DNA from: Chloroflexota bacterium
GTDB taxonomy: Bacteria > Chloroflexota > Limnocylindria > QHBO01
NCBI GenBank assembly: GCA_024636135.1
Contig: JAGXHP010000114.1
Coordinates: 1 to 5,291, forward strand
Length of the DNA stretch: 5,291 nucleotides
Direction: 5' to 3'
Below, piece after piece: positions 1 to 5,226 of this stretch. Positions within the stretch are counted from its first letter, which is position 1. Every line of letters begins with the position of its first letter. The notes beneath the pieces are model-generated. The model was not told the origin of the DNA. It worked only from the letters and a program-made list of their open reading frames with translations, and did not search any database. Both the position numbers and the translations under genes were made by a program.

Positions 1-141
1 AAAGGCATCCGCCGCCGATGGCGAGCGAGCAATCAGCTCGGCGCCCATGCCCACGTATTGGGATCCCTGTCCGGGAAACACGAAGGCGAGCGTGCGCGTG
101 CGCGGCTCCGCCCCCTCGTCGGTGATGTGCGTCATATCCAT
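1..141 (-). CDS. fabD: Malonyl-CoA:ACP transacylase (FabD), N-terminal 47 residues, cut by window edge
   Basis: FabD moves the malonyl group from coenzyme A to acyl carrier protein, supplying the extender unit for type II fatty acid synthesis in the cytoplasm. The visible part reads FVFPGQGSQYVGMG at residues 20-33, the hallmark N-terminal motif of the acyltransferase family; Q25 is the expected oxyanion-hole glutamine. The catalytic GHSxG serine lies outside the window. Two in-frame ATGs are possible: 141-139 (used here) and 135-133. No clear Shine-Dalgarno sequence precedes either. A 10-20 residue hydrophilic extension before the motif is longer than in Escherichia coli FabD. The gene follows the M20 hydrolase gene on the same strand after 51 bases that contain a TATACT hexamer, so it may have its own promoter. 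Other acyltransferase-domain proteins such as polyketide synthase modules share this motif, but they seldom start with it this close to the N terminus. Confidence 0.88.
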   Translation of the reverse strand, partial: MDMTHITDEGAEPRTRTLAFVFPGQGSQYVGMGAELIARSPSAADAF

Positions 142-158
142 ACCCAGAATGCCGCGCG

Positions 159-164
159 AGTATA
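159..164 (-). promoter_or_regulatory. Possible -10 element upstream of fabD
   Basis: On the minus strand, TATACT at 164-159 matches the TATAAT consensus at five of six positions and lies between the M20 stop codon and the fabD start. Transcription would begin near 152, giving a leader of only about 10 bases. No convincing -35 hexamer is seen at 16-18 bases upstream. A direct repeat, ACGGTCG at 172-178 and again at 184-190 on the plus strand, occupies the -35 region and could be a regulator site. This is a pattern call only. Confidence 0.4.
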
Positions 165-192
165 GCCGAGCACGGTCGCTGCGACGGTCGGG

Positions 193-1587
193 TCAGCCGG
201 CGACGAAGCGTCTGACGACCTCGAACAGCACGGGAAGCCCGAACTCGAGGGCGCTCACCGGCACGCGCTCGTCATGGCCGTGGAAGAGCTCGAGGAACGG
301 GAAGTCGGGTTCCAGGCGCAGCGGCGCAAAGCCGTAGCACGGGATGCCGAGCTGCGCCAGTGCCTTGGCATCGGTGCCGGGGGTGATCATCATCGGCAGG
401 GGGATGCCATCGGGGTCGGCGTCGCGCAGTGCCTCGCGCATGTGGCCGACGATCTCGGCGTCGGAGGGCCACACGACGGCAGGCAGGGCCACGACCGGCT
501 CGACCGCGGCATCGTCCCCGACCACCGAGCGCAGGTGGTCGAGCAGGGCCGCCTGGTCCGTCCCGGGCAGGGTGCGCACGTCGAGCTCGGCCTCGCCGCC
601 GCCCGGCATGACGTTGACCTTCTTGCCCGAGCGCAGGATCGTCGGCGTGACCGTATCGCGCAACATTGCGTCGAGGGAGCGGCGGGTGACGGGGTCGGAG
701 ACTCGCTCTTCGAGCACGAGGCGCGCCCCGGCGGGATCCGAGACCGCGAGCTCGGCAACCTCGGCCAGGCCGATGGCTCCGAGCATCTCCGCCACGAGCG
801 GCGTGACGACCGCGGATCGACGCGCCTGGTCGGCGGCGATGGCGGCGACGGCGCGAGCGAGCTTGACGGCCGCGTTGTCCGTGTGCGGCATGGACGCGTG
901 CCCCGGTGCGCCCGATGCGCTGAGCCGGGTCCACACGATGCCCTTTTCCGCCACCTGGATGGTGTAGAAGCGACGCGAGCCGATGGTCATGGAGTACCCG
1001 CCCACCTCGTTCAGCGCCGCGGCCGCCGGACGGCCGCGAGCGTCGCGGAACAGGGCCGGACGCTGTTCGACGAGGCCACGTGCGCCGAACTCGCCGCCGG
1101 CCTCCTCGTCGGCGACCGCCGCGAAGATCACGTCGCGCCGCAGCGGGACGCGCCCGCGGCTGAGGGCCAGCATGACCGCGAGCTCCATGGCGACCATGTC
1201 CTTCATGTCCACGGCGCCACGGCCCCAGACTTCGCCGTCCACGAGGTCGCCGCCGAACGGATCGCGTGACCATGACTCGGCATCCACCGGGACGACATCG
1301 AGATGGCTCAGCAGGACCAGGGGTGGGTCAGGATCGGGGACGGTGGCGCTCAGCCGAGCCACGCAGCTGCCTCGCCCGGGCTCGATCTCGATGATCTCGG
1401 CCGGGATTCCGCTCCCGGCGAGGACGTCCGCGCAGTACTGCGCCGCCCGGAGCTCCCCGCCGGTCGAGTCGCGACCCGCGGCAGCGTCGGGAACCCCCGG
1501 CGGGTTGACCGAGGGGATACGGATCAGGGCACGGAGGTGCTCGATGCATTCCTCGAGATCGAGCGAGGTGGACGGATCACGGGTCAT
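193..1587 (-). CDS. M20-family metallopeptidase / deacylase
   Basis: A 464-residue zinc-dependent hydrolase of the M20/M25/M40 family (carboxypeptidase G2, ArgE, DapE, PM20D1-like), which cleaves the amide bond of peptides or N-acyl amino acids. Family motifs are in order: SHLDVVP (H95, D97), the bridging metal ligand D127 in GRGAVDMKD, the general base and ligand pair E161-E162 in DEEAGGE, probable ligand E194 in NEVGG, and the C-terminal ligand H436 in HGHDE. The dimerisation domain has GAPGHASMPH (about 227-235), and KVNVMPGG near 323-330 is the usual linker back to the catalytic domain. Length is normal for the family and there is no signal peptide, so it is probably cytoplasmic. The ATG at 1587-1585 lies inside the end of the upstream membrane-protein gene (11-base overlap), which implies cotranscription and coupled translation. 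No clear Shine-Dalgarno sequence precedes it. The substrate cannot be told from sequence; ArgE or DapE would be an over-call without biosynthetic neighbours. Confidence 0.9.
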   Translation of the reverse strand: MTRDPSTSLDLEECIEHLRALIRIPSVNPPGVPDAAAGRDSTGGELRAAQYCADVLAGSGIPAEIIEIEPGRGSCVARLSATVPDPDPPLVLLSHLDVVPVDAESWSRDPFGGDLVDGEVWGRGAVDMKDMVAMELAVMLALSRGRVPLRRDVIFAAVADEEAGGEFGARGLVEQRPALFRDARGRPAAAALNEVGGYSMTIGSRRFYTIQVAEKGIVWTRLSASGAPGHASMPHTDNAAVKLARAVAAIAADQARRSAVVTPLVAEMLGAIGLAEVAELAVSDPAGARLVLEERVSDPVTRRSLDAMLRDTVTPTILRSGKKVNVMPGGGEAELDVRTLPGTDQAALLDHLRSVVGDDAAVEPVVALPAVVWPSDAEIVGHMREALRDADPDGIPLPMMITPGTDAKALAQLGIPCYGFAPLRLEPDFPFLELFHGHDERVPVSALEFGLPVLFEVVRRFVAG

Positions 1588-2509
1588 GTCGCGGAGGGTA
1601 GCGGGTCAGCCCGGCGTCGGGTGCTCGCCGATGGCGGCGGGCGGCGAGCCAGCCGAGTGGGAGCTCGGCGGCCAGCATGGCGAGCGCGACCACCAGGAGG
1701 ATGGGCTGGCTGGTGGCGAGCCCAAGGACGAGGAGCGCGCCGAGAAAGAAGCCGTGGATGGCGAGCCGTGTCGCAAACGCCAGGCGCAGATCGAGGATCG
1801 CCGAGCTCGATCCGTCGGGGGTTCCGCGATCCGACCCGAAGACTGCCCAGGCGGTCAACCCGCCGAATGCGGCCAGCGTCAGCCAGAACAGGACGAGCCC
1901 GCCGCCGGGTTCCGGGTCGACCAGTGGCTTGACCAGGGTGAACGGGACGAGACTGACGAGGAGGATGGCGAAGGCGGGAACGGGCACGAGGAGCTGCAGC
2001 CAGTCCGTGCGGGGCCGGCGTGCTGACCGGCTGCGAATCCAGCGCGTCAGGATGCTGAAGGCGAATGTCACGAACAGCCACGCATAGAAGTTGCCGGCCG
2101 GCACCCCGAACCAGCCGTCGGCCGGACCGACATCGCGCCAGGTCCACAGCCCCATGCGGATCGCGATCGCGTCGAACGCGAGGTCGAGCATGATCGCCAG
2201 GACGCTGTCGACGACCGGAGCGTATCGGCGACGCACCCCCAGGGCATCGGTGAGGCGCATGGCGCCGGCGATGATCAGCGCCCACGTCAGGCCGATGACG
2301 ATCGGTGCGCGGTCGATGGCGAGGACCCAGCTGTCCGAGTACTGGTAGGTCTCGAAGATCAGCTGATCACCCTCCTCGAGGAGCAGTCCGAACAGCGCGG
2401 CGCTGATCAGCTCGAGAAACGGCAGCCGCCCTCGTCGCAGCGCCAGGTAGGCCGCAATCAGGAAGAACGCGGCGGCGGCAACCTCGAGCAGCAGATAGAG
2501 AGGATCCAT
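1577..2509 (-). CDS. DUF422 / CruF-like carotenoid-biosynthesis family membrane protein
   Basis: A 310-residue integral membrane protein with about eight hydrophobic segments. It resembles the DUF422 family (carotenoid biosynthesis protein; includes CruF-type C50/gamma-carotene hydratases). Supporting motifs are acidic E45-E46-G47 followed by an aromatic TYQYSDSW stretch, a D109-x3-D113 pair in a helix ending GLWTW (120-124), and GVPAGNFYAW (135-144), which matches the family's GVPxxNFxGW signature. Typical members have a proline after the second aspartate (DP); here it is alanine (D113-A114). The protein also carries about 100 residues beyond the signature with three or four more spans and a basic tail. 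The start MDPLYLLLEV at 2509 is chosen because the reading frame further upstream runs through the divergent promoter and would encode an arginine-rich sequence with no membrane character. The -10-like TATCAT ends six bases before this ATG. The downstream partner is the overlapping M20 gene. No other carotenoid gene is visible, so a carotenoid role is a family-based guess. Confidence 0.65.
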   Translation of the reverse strand: MDPLYLLLEVAAAAFFLIAAYLALRRGRLPFLELISAALFGLLLEEGDQLIFETYQYSDSWVLAIDRAPIVIGLTWALIIAGAMRLTDALGVRRRYAPVVDSVLAIMLDLAFDAIAIRMGLWTWRDVGPADGWFGVPAGNFYAWLFVTFAFSILTRWIRSRSARRPRTDWLQLLVPVPAFAILLVSLVPFTLVKPLVDPEPGGGLVLFWLTLAAFGGLTAWAVFGSDRGTPDGSSSAILDLRLAFATRLAIHGFFLGALLVLGLATSQPILLVVALAMLAAELPLGWLAARRHRRAPDAGLTRYPPRHDP

Positions 2510-2515
2510 CGACCG

Positions 2516-2521
2516 ATGATA
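2516..2521 (-). promoter_or_regulatory. Probable leaderless promoter (-10) for the DUF422-like/M20 operon
   Basis: On the minus strand, TATCAT (2521-2516) matches TATAAT at five of six positions and is followed by CGGTCG and then the ATG at 2509. With the usual spacing of about seven bases, transcription would start on the A of the ATG itself, giving a leaderless mRNA. This agrees with the absence of a Shine-Dalgarno sequence. CATCCG lies just upstream at 2532-2527. No good -35 hexamer is visible. Confidence 0.5.
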
Positions 2522-2576
2522 CGGAGCGGATGGCGGATCGAATCTCCCGCCGCACGGGTGACTCGGCATCCGATCG

Positions 2577-2582
2577 TAGAAT
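2577..2582 (+). promoter_or_regulatory. Probable leaderless promoter (-10) for the Rieske-MoaDE operon
   Basis: TAGAAT matches TATAAT at five of six positions. Seven bases (GCGGTCC) separate it from the ATG at 2590, so transcription would begin at or one base before the start codon, as in leaderless mRNAs. CATCCG at 2567-2572 sits four bases upstream of the hexamer, mirroring the opposite promoter. GTGACT at 2558-2563 resembles a -35 but is only 13 bases from the -10, too close to be used in the normal way. Confidence 0.5.
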
Positions 2583-2589
2583 GCGGTCC

Positions 2590-2973
2590 ATGCGCCCCAG
2601 CGAACCGATGAGCGAGCCAGCGGCCGGCGTGCGCTATGCGCGCGTCGTCCCCGCCACTGAGCTGCGCGACGGGGAGCTGCTGCCCGTGGAGATCGACGGC
2701 ACGCCGCTCGTGCTCGTGCGACACGCGGGAGAGTTCTTCGCCGTGCAGAACAACTGCAGCCATCGGGACTTCCCGCTATCGGAAGCCGGATTCGATCCCC
2801 GCGACGGCGTCCTGGTATGCGCGTGGCACGGTGGGTGTTTCGACGTGCGATCGGGGCGCGCCGTGGTCCCCCCGGCGACCGAGCCGGTCGAGACGTTTCC
2901 GGTTCGCGTCCGCGCTGATTGGGTCGAGATCGGCATGACCGGCAGCCTGGCACCCGAGCGCGGGGCGGCCTGA
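2590..2973 (+). CDS. Rieske [2Fe-2S] ferredoxin
   Basis: A 127-residue soluble Rieske protein of the dioxygenase-ferredoxin type (BphF/CarAc-like), a one-electron carrier. Cluster ligands are C56-x-H58 (NCSHRDFPLSE) and C77-x2-H80 (CAWHGGCFD). The following FDVRSGRAVVPPATEPVETFPVRV matches the ferredoxin fold up to its last strand. It lacks the extra disulfide cysteine pair of cytochrome bc1 Rieske proteins, which suggests a low-potential ferredoxin; C83 is an additional cysteine just after the second ligand pair. There is no signal peptide, so it should act in the cytoplasm. In-frame ATGs lie at 2530, 2581, 2590 and 2608. 2590 is chosen because the -10-like TAGAAT ends just before it, and 2530 would place the start inside the promoter. 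No oxygenase is nearby; instead the next genes are a membrane protein six bases on and a molybdopterin synthase, so its partner is more likely a membrane or molybdenum redox enzyme than a ring hydroxylase. Confidence 0.88.
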   Translation: MRPSEPMSEPAAGVRYARVVPATELRDGELLPVEIDGTPLVLVRHAGEFFAVQNNCSHRDFPLSEAGFDPRDGVLVCAWHGGCFDVRSGRAVVPPATEPVETFPVRVRADWVEIGMTGSLAPERGAA

Positions 2974-2979
2974 GGACCG

Positions 2980-3759
2980 ATGCGGATCGAGGCGCTGCCG
3001 TTCGTGAACTGGATCTTCTGGGCCGGCCTGGCCTCGGGGACCATGATCGTTGTGGGCCTGACCGAGCTGCTCGGCGGGACGACCCGTGGCTATCGGCTGT
3101 TCATGGCGTGGCTGCTCGGCGTGTTCGCCGTGGTCCTCGTGCTCAGCGAGCTGGCCCTGCCGACGGATGCCGTTGCGGCGGCCACGGCCGGCCTGCGCCG
3201 CCCCCTGGCGTTGGCGGTGGCCACGGGATGCGGTGCGTACGTGGTGGCCTCGATCGCGGGATGGCCACGCGCCGGACTGGCCGTCCTCACCGGTGCCACG
3301 GGCCTGGCATCGCTGGTCGTCCTCGCCGCGGCCGGGGGCAGCCTCAGCACCCCGCTCTTCGCCGCGCAGCTCGTGCTGAGCGCGCTGGCCCTGGGGGCGG
3401 CCACGGCGGCGATGCTGCTCGGCCATTGGTACCTCGTCACGCCGCAGCTGGCGCCGACGCCACTGCGGCGGATGATGTGGCTTCTCGGGCTCGTCCTGGT
3501 GATCCAGGGGCTCCTGTTCGGGATCGCCCTGCTCGTCATCGGCGCCGAGCCGCTGGTCGGTGGCATGGCATGGCTGGCCTGGCTGCGACTCGGCGTCGGC
3601 ATCCTGCTGCCGATCGTCATCACCGTGCTGGCGATGCTCGCCTCGCGAGCGGCCTCGCTCCAGGCGTCGACCGGACTGCTCTACATCGGCCTGGCACTGA
3701 TCATGGCCGGCTCCATCGCCGGCTCGAGCATCACGTACCTCTCCGGCGTCCCGGTCTAG
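2980..3759 (+). CDS. Unrecognised polytopic membrane protein with a single histidine
   Basis: I do not recognise this 259-residue protein with certainty. It has about eight hydrophobic helices, roughly at residues 8-30, 37-60, 74-94, 98-118, 124-148, 163-188, 195-220 and 228-250. The first two, with AGLASG followed by ELLGG and a GYRLF turn, loosely resemble the NrfD/PsrC quinone-interacting subunits, but the rest does not clearly fit. Its only histidine is H149, in GHWYLVTPQL at the end of helix five, next to two aromatics and a proline; it is the most likely functional residue. One histidine cannot provide bis-histidine haem ligation within one chain. The AGGA at 2973-2976, partly inside the Rieske stop codon, serves as a short-spaced ribosome site, and the intergenic gap is six bases, so it is cotranscribed with the Rieske gene. 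A membrane electron-transfer or quinone-facing role is inferred from context only. Confidence 0.8.
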   Translation: MRIEALPFVNWIFWAGLASGTMIVVGLTELLGGTTRGYRLFMAWLLGVFAVVLVLSELALPTDAVAAATAGLRRPLALAVATGCGAYVVASIAGWPRAGLAVLTGATGLASLVVLAAAGGSLSTPLFAAQLVLSALALGAATAAMLLGHWYLVTPQLAPTPLRRMMWLLGLVLVIQGLLFGIALLVIGAEPLVGGMAWLAWLRLGVGILLPIVITVLAMLASRAASLQASTGLLYIGLALIMAGSIAGSSITYLSGVPV

Positions 3760-3763
3760 GCCC

Positions 3764-4417
3764 ATGCGGATCGAGGTTCGATGCTTTGCGACCCTGCGAG
3801 AGGCCGCGGAGGCCAGGAGCGAGCTCACGCTGCCGGAGGGCGCCTCGATCTCCGATGCGTGGGACGCCCTCGCGGCGGGTCATCCCGGCCTCGTCCCGCA
3901 CCGCGCATACGTGCGGGCGGCGCGGAACGGCGTATATGCCACATGGGATACCGATCTGGCCGATGACGACATGATTGCCTTCCTGCCCCCGGTGAGCGGC
4001 GGAGCGACGACGGCGCTGGTCGATACGCCGATCGACCTGGCGGCCCTCGAGCGCACCGTGACCGATGCGGGCCATGGCGCCGTCGTGACCTTCGTGGGCC
4101 GCGCCCGAAATCGCGCCGATGACCTCCGCGAAGTCGTCGAGCTCGAGTACGAGGTCTATCCCGAGATGGCCGAGTCGGTCCTGGCCGAGATCGCCGCCGA
4201 GGCGGAGGACCGCTGGAGCTGTGCGGTCGCCGTCGTGCATCGCCACGGGATCGTGCCCATCGGCGAGGCGGCCGTGGCGATCTTCAGCGCTGCGCCACAT
4301 CGCGCGGAGGCCTACGAGGCGAACCGATTCGTCATCGAGGCGATCAAGCAGCGGCTGCCGATCTGGAAGCGCGAGCGATTCGCGGACGGCAGCGAATGGA
4401 AGCGGCCGGGCGCGTGA
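3764..4417 (+). CDS. Fused molybdopterin synthase, MoaD-MoaE
   Basis: A 217-residue fusion of the small and large subunits of molybdopterin synthase, which inserts two sulfurs into cyclic pyranopterin monophosphate to make molybdopterin. Residues 1-80 are a MoaD ubiquitin-like domain (MRIEVRCFATLREA to FLPPVSGG) ending in G79-G80, the site that is activated as a thiocarboxylate in free MoaD. Residues about 84-217 are MoaE. Counterparts of the Escherichia coli catalytic residues are present with exact spacing: R115 (R39), H179-R180 (H103-R104), K195 (K119) and K202 (K126). YEVYPEMAE and HRHGIVPIGEAAV are further family motifs. Because the di-glycine is internal, the protein should need cleavage after G80, as reported for Mycobacterium tuberculosis MoaX. 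It starts four bases after the membrane-protein stop with only a weak AGG upstream. The 3' end overlaps the next gene in a GTGA junction. MoaD-MoaE identity is firm; which molybdoenzyme it serves is unknown. Confidence 0.93.
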   Translation: MRIEVRCFATLREAAEARSELTLPEGASISDAWDALAAGHPGLVPHRAYVRAARNGVYATWDTDLADDDMIAFLPPVSGGATTALVDTPIDLAALERTVTDAGHGAVVTFVGRARNRADDLREVVELEYEVYPEMAESVLAEIAAEAEDRWSCAVAVVHRHGIVPIGEAAVAIFSAAPHRAEAYEANRFVIEAIKQRLPIWKRERFADGSEWKRPGA

Positions 4418-5172
4418 CCCGTCGCGTGCTCGTCGGGCTGGGGGTCTTCGCCGGTGCCTTCATTGCGCTCATCGCCACCGAGCTGTATCTCCTGTCGCGG
4501 CGCGACTACCTGCCCACGGACCCGGGGTATGTGATCGACGCGCGCGCCGAGCCGATGAATCCCGGCGAAGGCGAGCCGGTCAGGATCGCCGTGCTCGGCG
4601 ACTCGACGGTGGCCGGCGTCGGCTCACCGACCGCGGCCGAATCGCTGCCGGTCCTGATCGCCCAGCGGCTGGCGGACCGGATGGGCGTGCCGGTCGACGT
4701 CGTCGGCTTCGGCGTGAGCGGCGCGCGCAGCGCTGACGTCGCGGACCAGCTCGCGCAGGTCGGATCCGGCTTCGACGGCGTCGTCGTCGTGATCGGCTCG
4801 AACGACGCGACGCACGTCACGCCCTGGCCCGACGTGCGCAGGCAGACCGAGGTGGCACTGCGGCAGGCCGCAGGCCGCGACGTCGCGGTGGTCCTGGCCG
4901 GAACGCCGCGATTCAGCGGCACGCAGATCATCCCGGAACCCTTGCGCACGGCCGTCGATCGCTATTCGGGCGTGATGCGCGGAGAGCAACGCGCGGCCGT
5001 GGCCGCCGTGCCCGGAACGCAGTTTGTCGACATCGCCGCGGAGGCCAGCCCACGCTTCGCCGGACGCCCTGAAGCGACGAGCGCCGATGGCTTCCACCCG
5101 TCGCCCATCGGCTACGGGTTCTGGGCGGATGCCATCGTCCCGACGCTGGCCGAGGCGCTCGCCGGACGTTGA
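4414..5172 (+). CDS. Membrane-anchored SGNH/GDSL hydrolase
   Basis: A 252-residue SGNH-fold esterase/acyl hydrolase. The four conserved blocks are present: S64 in LGDSTVAGVG (block I), G103 in GFGVSGARS (block II), N130 in VIGSNDATH (block III), and the D225-x2-H228 pair in ADGFHPSPIGY (block V). An N-terminal TRR followed by a hydrophobic helix (about residues 5-28) acts as a signal anchor, so the catalytic domain should face outward. The GTG at 4414-4416 is preferred because it overlaps the MoaDE stop as GTGA, a standard coupled arrangement, with GGAAG at 4398-4402 upstream; an ATG at 4396 would add six residues (MEAAGR) and give a 22-base overlap. Substrates of this family include lipids, acylated sugars and cell-wall acetyl groups, and none can be chosen here. 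No functional link to molybdopterin synthesis is evident; it may simply share the operon. Confidence 0.88.
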   Translation: MTRRVLVGLGVFAGAFIALIATELYLLSRRDYLPTDPGYVIDARAEPMNPGEGEPVRIAVLGDSTVAGVGSPTAAESLPVLIAQRLADRMGVPVDVVGFGVSGARSADVADQLAQVGSGFDGVVVVIGSNDATHVTPWPDVRRQTEVALRQAAGRDVAVVLAGTPRFSGTQIIPEPLRTAVDRYSGVMRGEQRAAVAAVPGTQFVDIAAEASPRFAGRPEATSADGFHPSPIGYGFWADAIVPTLAEALAGR

Positions 5173-5179
5173 GGCCGCG

Positions 5180-5206
5180 CCCTGTCGCGTGCAAATCGCG
5201 GCGGGG
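5180..5206 (+). terminator. GC-rich hairpin after the SGNH gene, possible terminator without U-tract
   Basis: Bases 5180-5189 pair with 5197-5206 to make an uninterrupted ten-base stem (eight Watson-Crick pairs, two G-U) around the seven-base loop TGCAAAT. It begins eight bases after the SGNH stop codon and ends six bases before a -10-like CACAAT. No T-run follows, so it is not a classic intrinsic terminator. In high-GC bacteria such hairpins can still mark 3' ends. Confidence 0.45.
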
Positions 5207-5211
5207 GAAGG

Positions 5212-5217
5212 CACAAT
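5212..5217 (+). promoter_or_regulatory. Possible -10 element for the zinc-ribbon gene
   Basis: CACAAT matches TATAAT at four of six positions and lies nine bases before the ATG at 5227, giving a leader of about three bases. The arrangement resembles the other near-leaderless starts in this window, but the match is weaker and no -35 is seen. Confidence 0.3.
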
Positions 5218-5226
5218 GCCGCAGAC

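Larger units (their letters stand above)
2507..2592. repeat. Imperfect inverted repeat framing the divergent promoters
   Basis: Two 26-base arms point outward from the intergenic centre, one at 2532-2507 on the minus strand and one at 2567-2592 on the plus strand. Both read CATCCG, then four or five bases, then TAnnAT, then CGGTC plus one base, then ATG. With two single-base gaps, about 21 of 25 aligned positions agree. The central 34 bases (2533-2566) show no comparable symmetry. The arms include both start codons and both -10 hexamers, so a shared regulator or a duplicated promoter module is plausible. Confidence 0.55.

Noticed and set aside
274..1269. Long open frame on the plus strand opposite the M20 gene (331 codons)
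   Set aside because: It is antisense to a gene with all M20 catalytic motifs, has no recognisable domain, and its composition is that expected of a shadow frame in GC-rich DNA.
983..2026. Open frame on the plus strand spanning the M20 and DUF422-like genes (347 codons)
   Set aside because: It crosses the boundary of two well-supported minus-strand genes and has low-complexity Arg/Ser/Pro-rich then Gly/Glu-rich sequence without motifs.
2527..2572. A classical terminator or attenuator in the divergent intergenic region from CGGATG (2527-2532) pairing with CATCCG (2567-2572)
   Set aside because: The six-base arms are 34 bases apart and upstream of both transcription starts, so they would not form an RNA hairpin; they are better explained as paired DNA sites.
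2553..2582. GTGACT at 2558-2563 as a -35 element for the Rieske promoter
   Set aside because: The gap to the -10 hexamer is 13 bases, too short for a normal housekeeping promoter.
2530..2589. Upstream ATG at 2530 (and 2581) as the start of the Rieske ferredoxin
   Set aside because: It would place the promoter and the CATCCG box inside the coding region and add an Arg/Ser-rich segment not expected in Rieske ferredoxins; the -10 spacing points to 2590.
2510..2953. N-terminal extension of the DUF422-like protein up to 2953
   Set aside because: The extension is Arg/Pro-rich, runs antisense through the Rieske gene, and the protein has a natural start at 2509 directly behind a -10-like hexamer.
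2776..3828. Minus-strand open frame of 350 codons across the Rieske and membrane-protein genes
   Set aside because: It is rich in His, Gln, Arg and Gly in the way complementary-strand frames of hydrophobic genes are, and it crosses three plus-strand genes.
2919..3974. Plus-strand open frame of 351 codons overlapping the Rieske, membrane and MoaDE genes
   Set aside because: It is in a different frame from the three recognised genes and would overlap all of them; the Ala/Arg/Gly-rich product has no motif.
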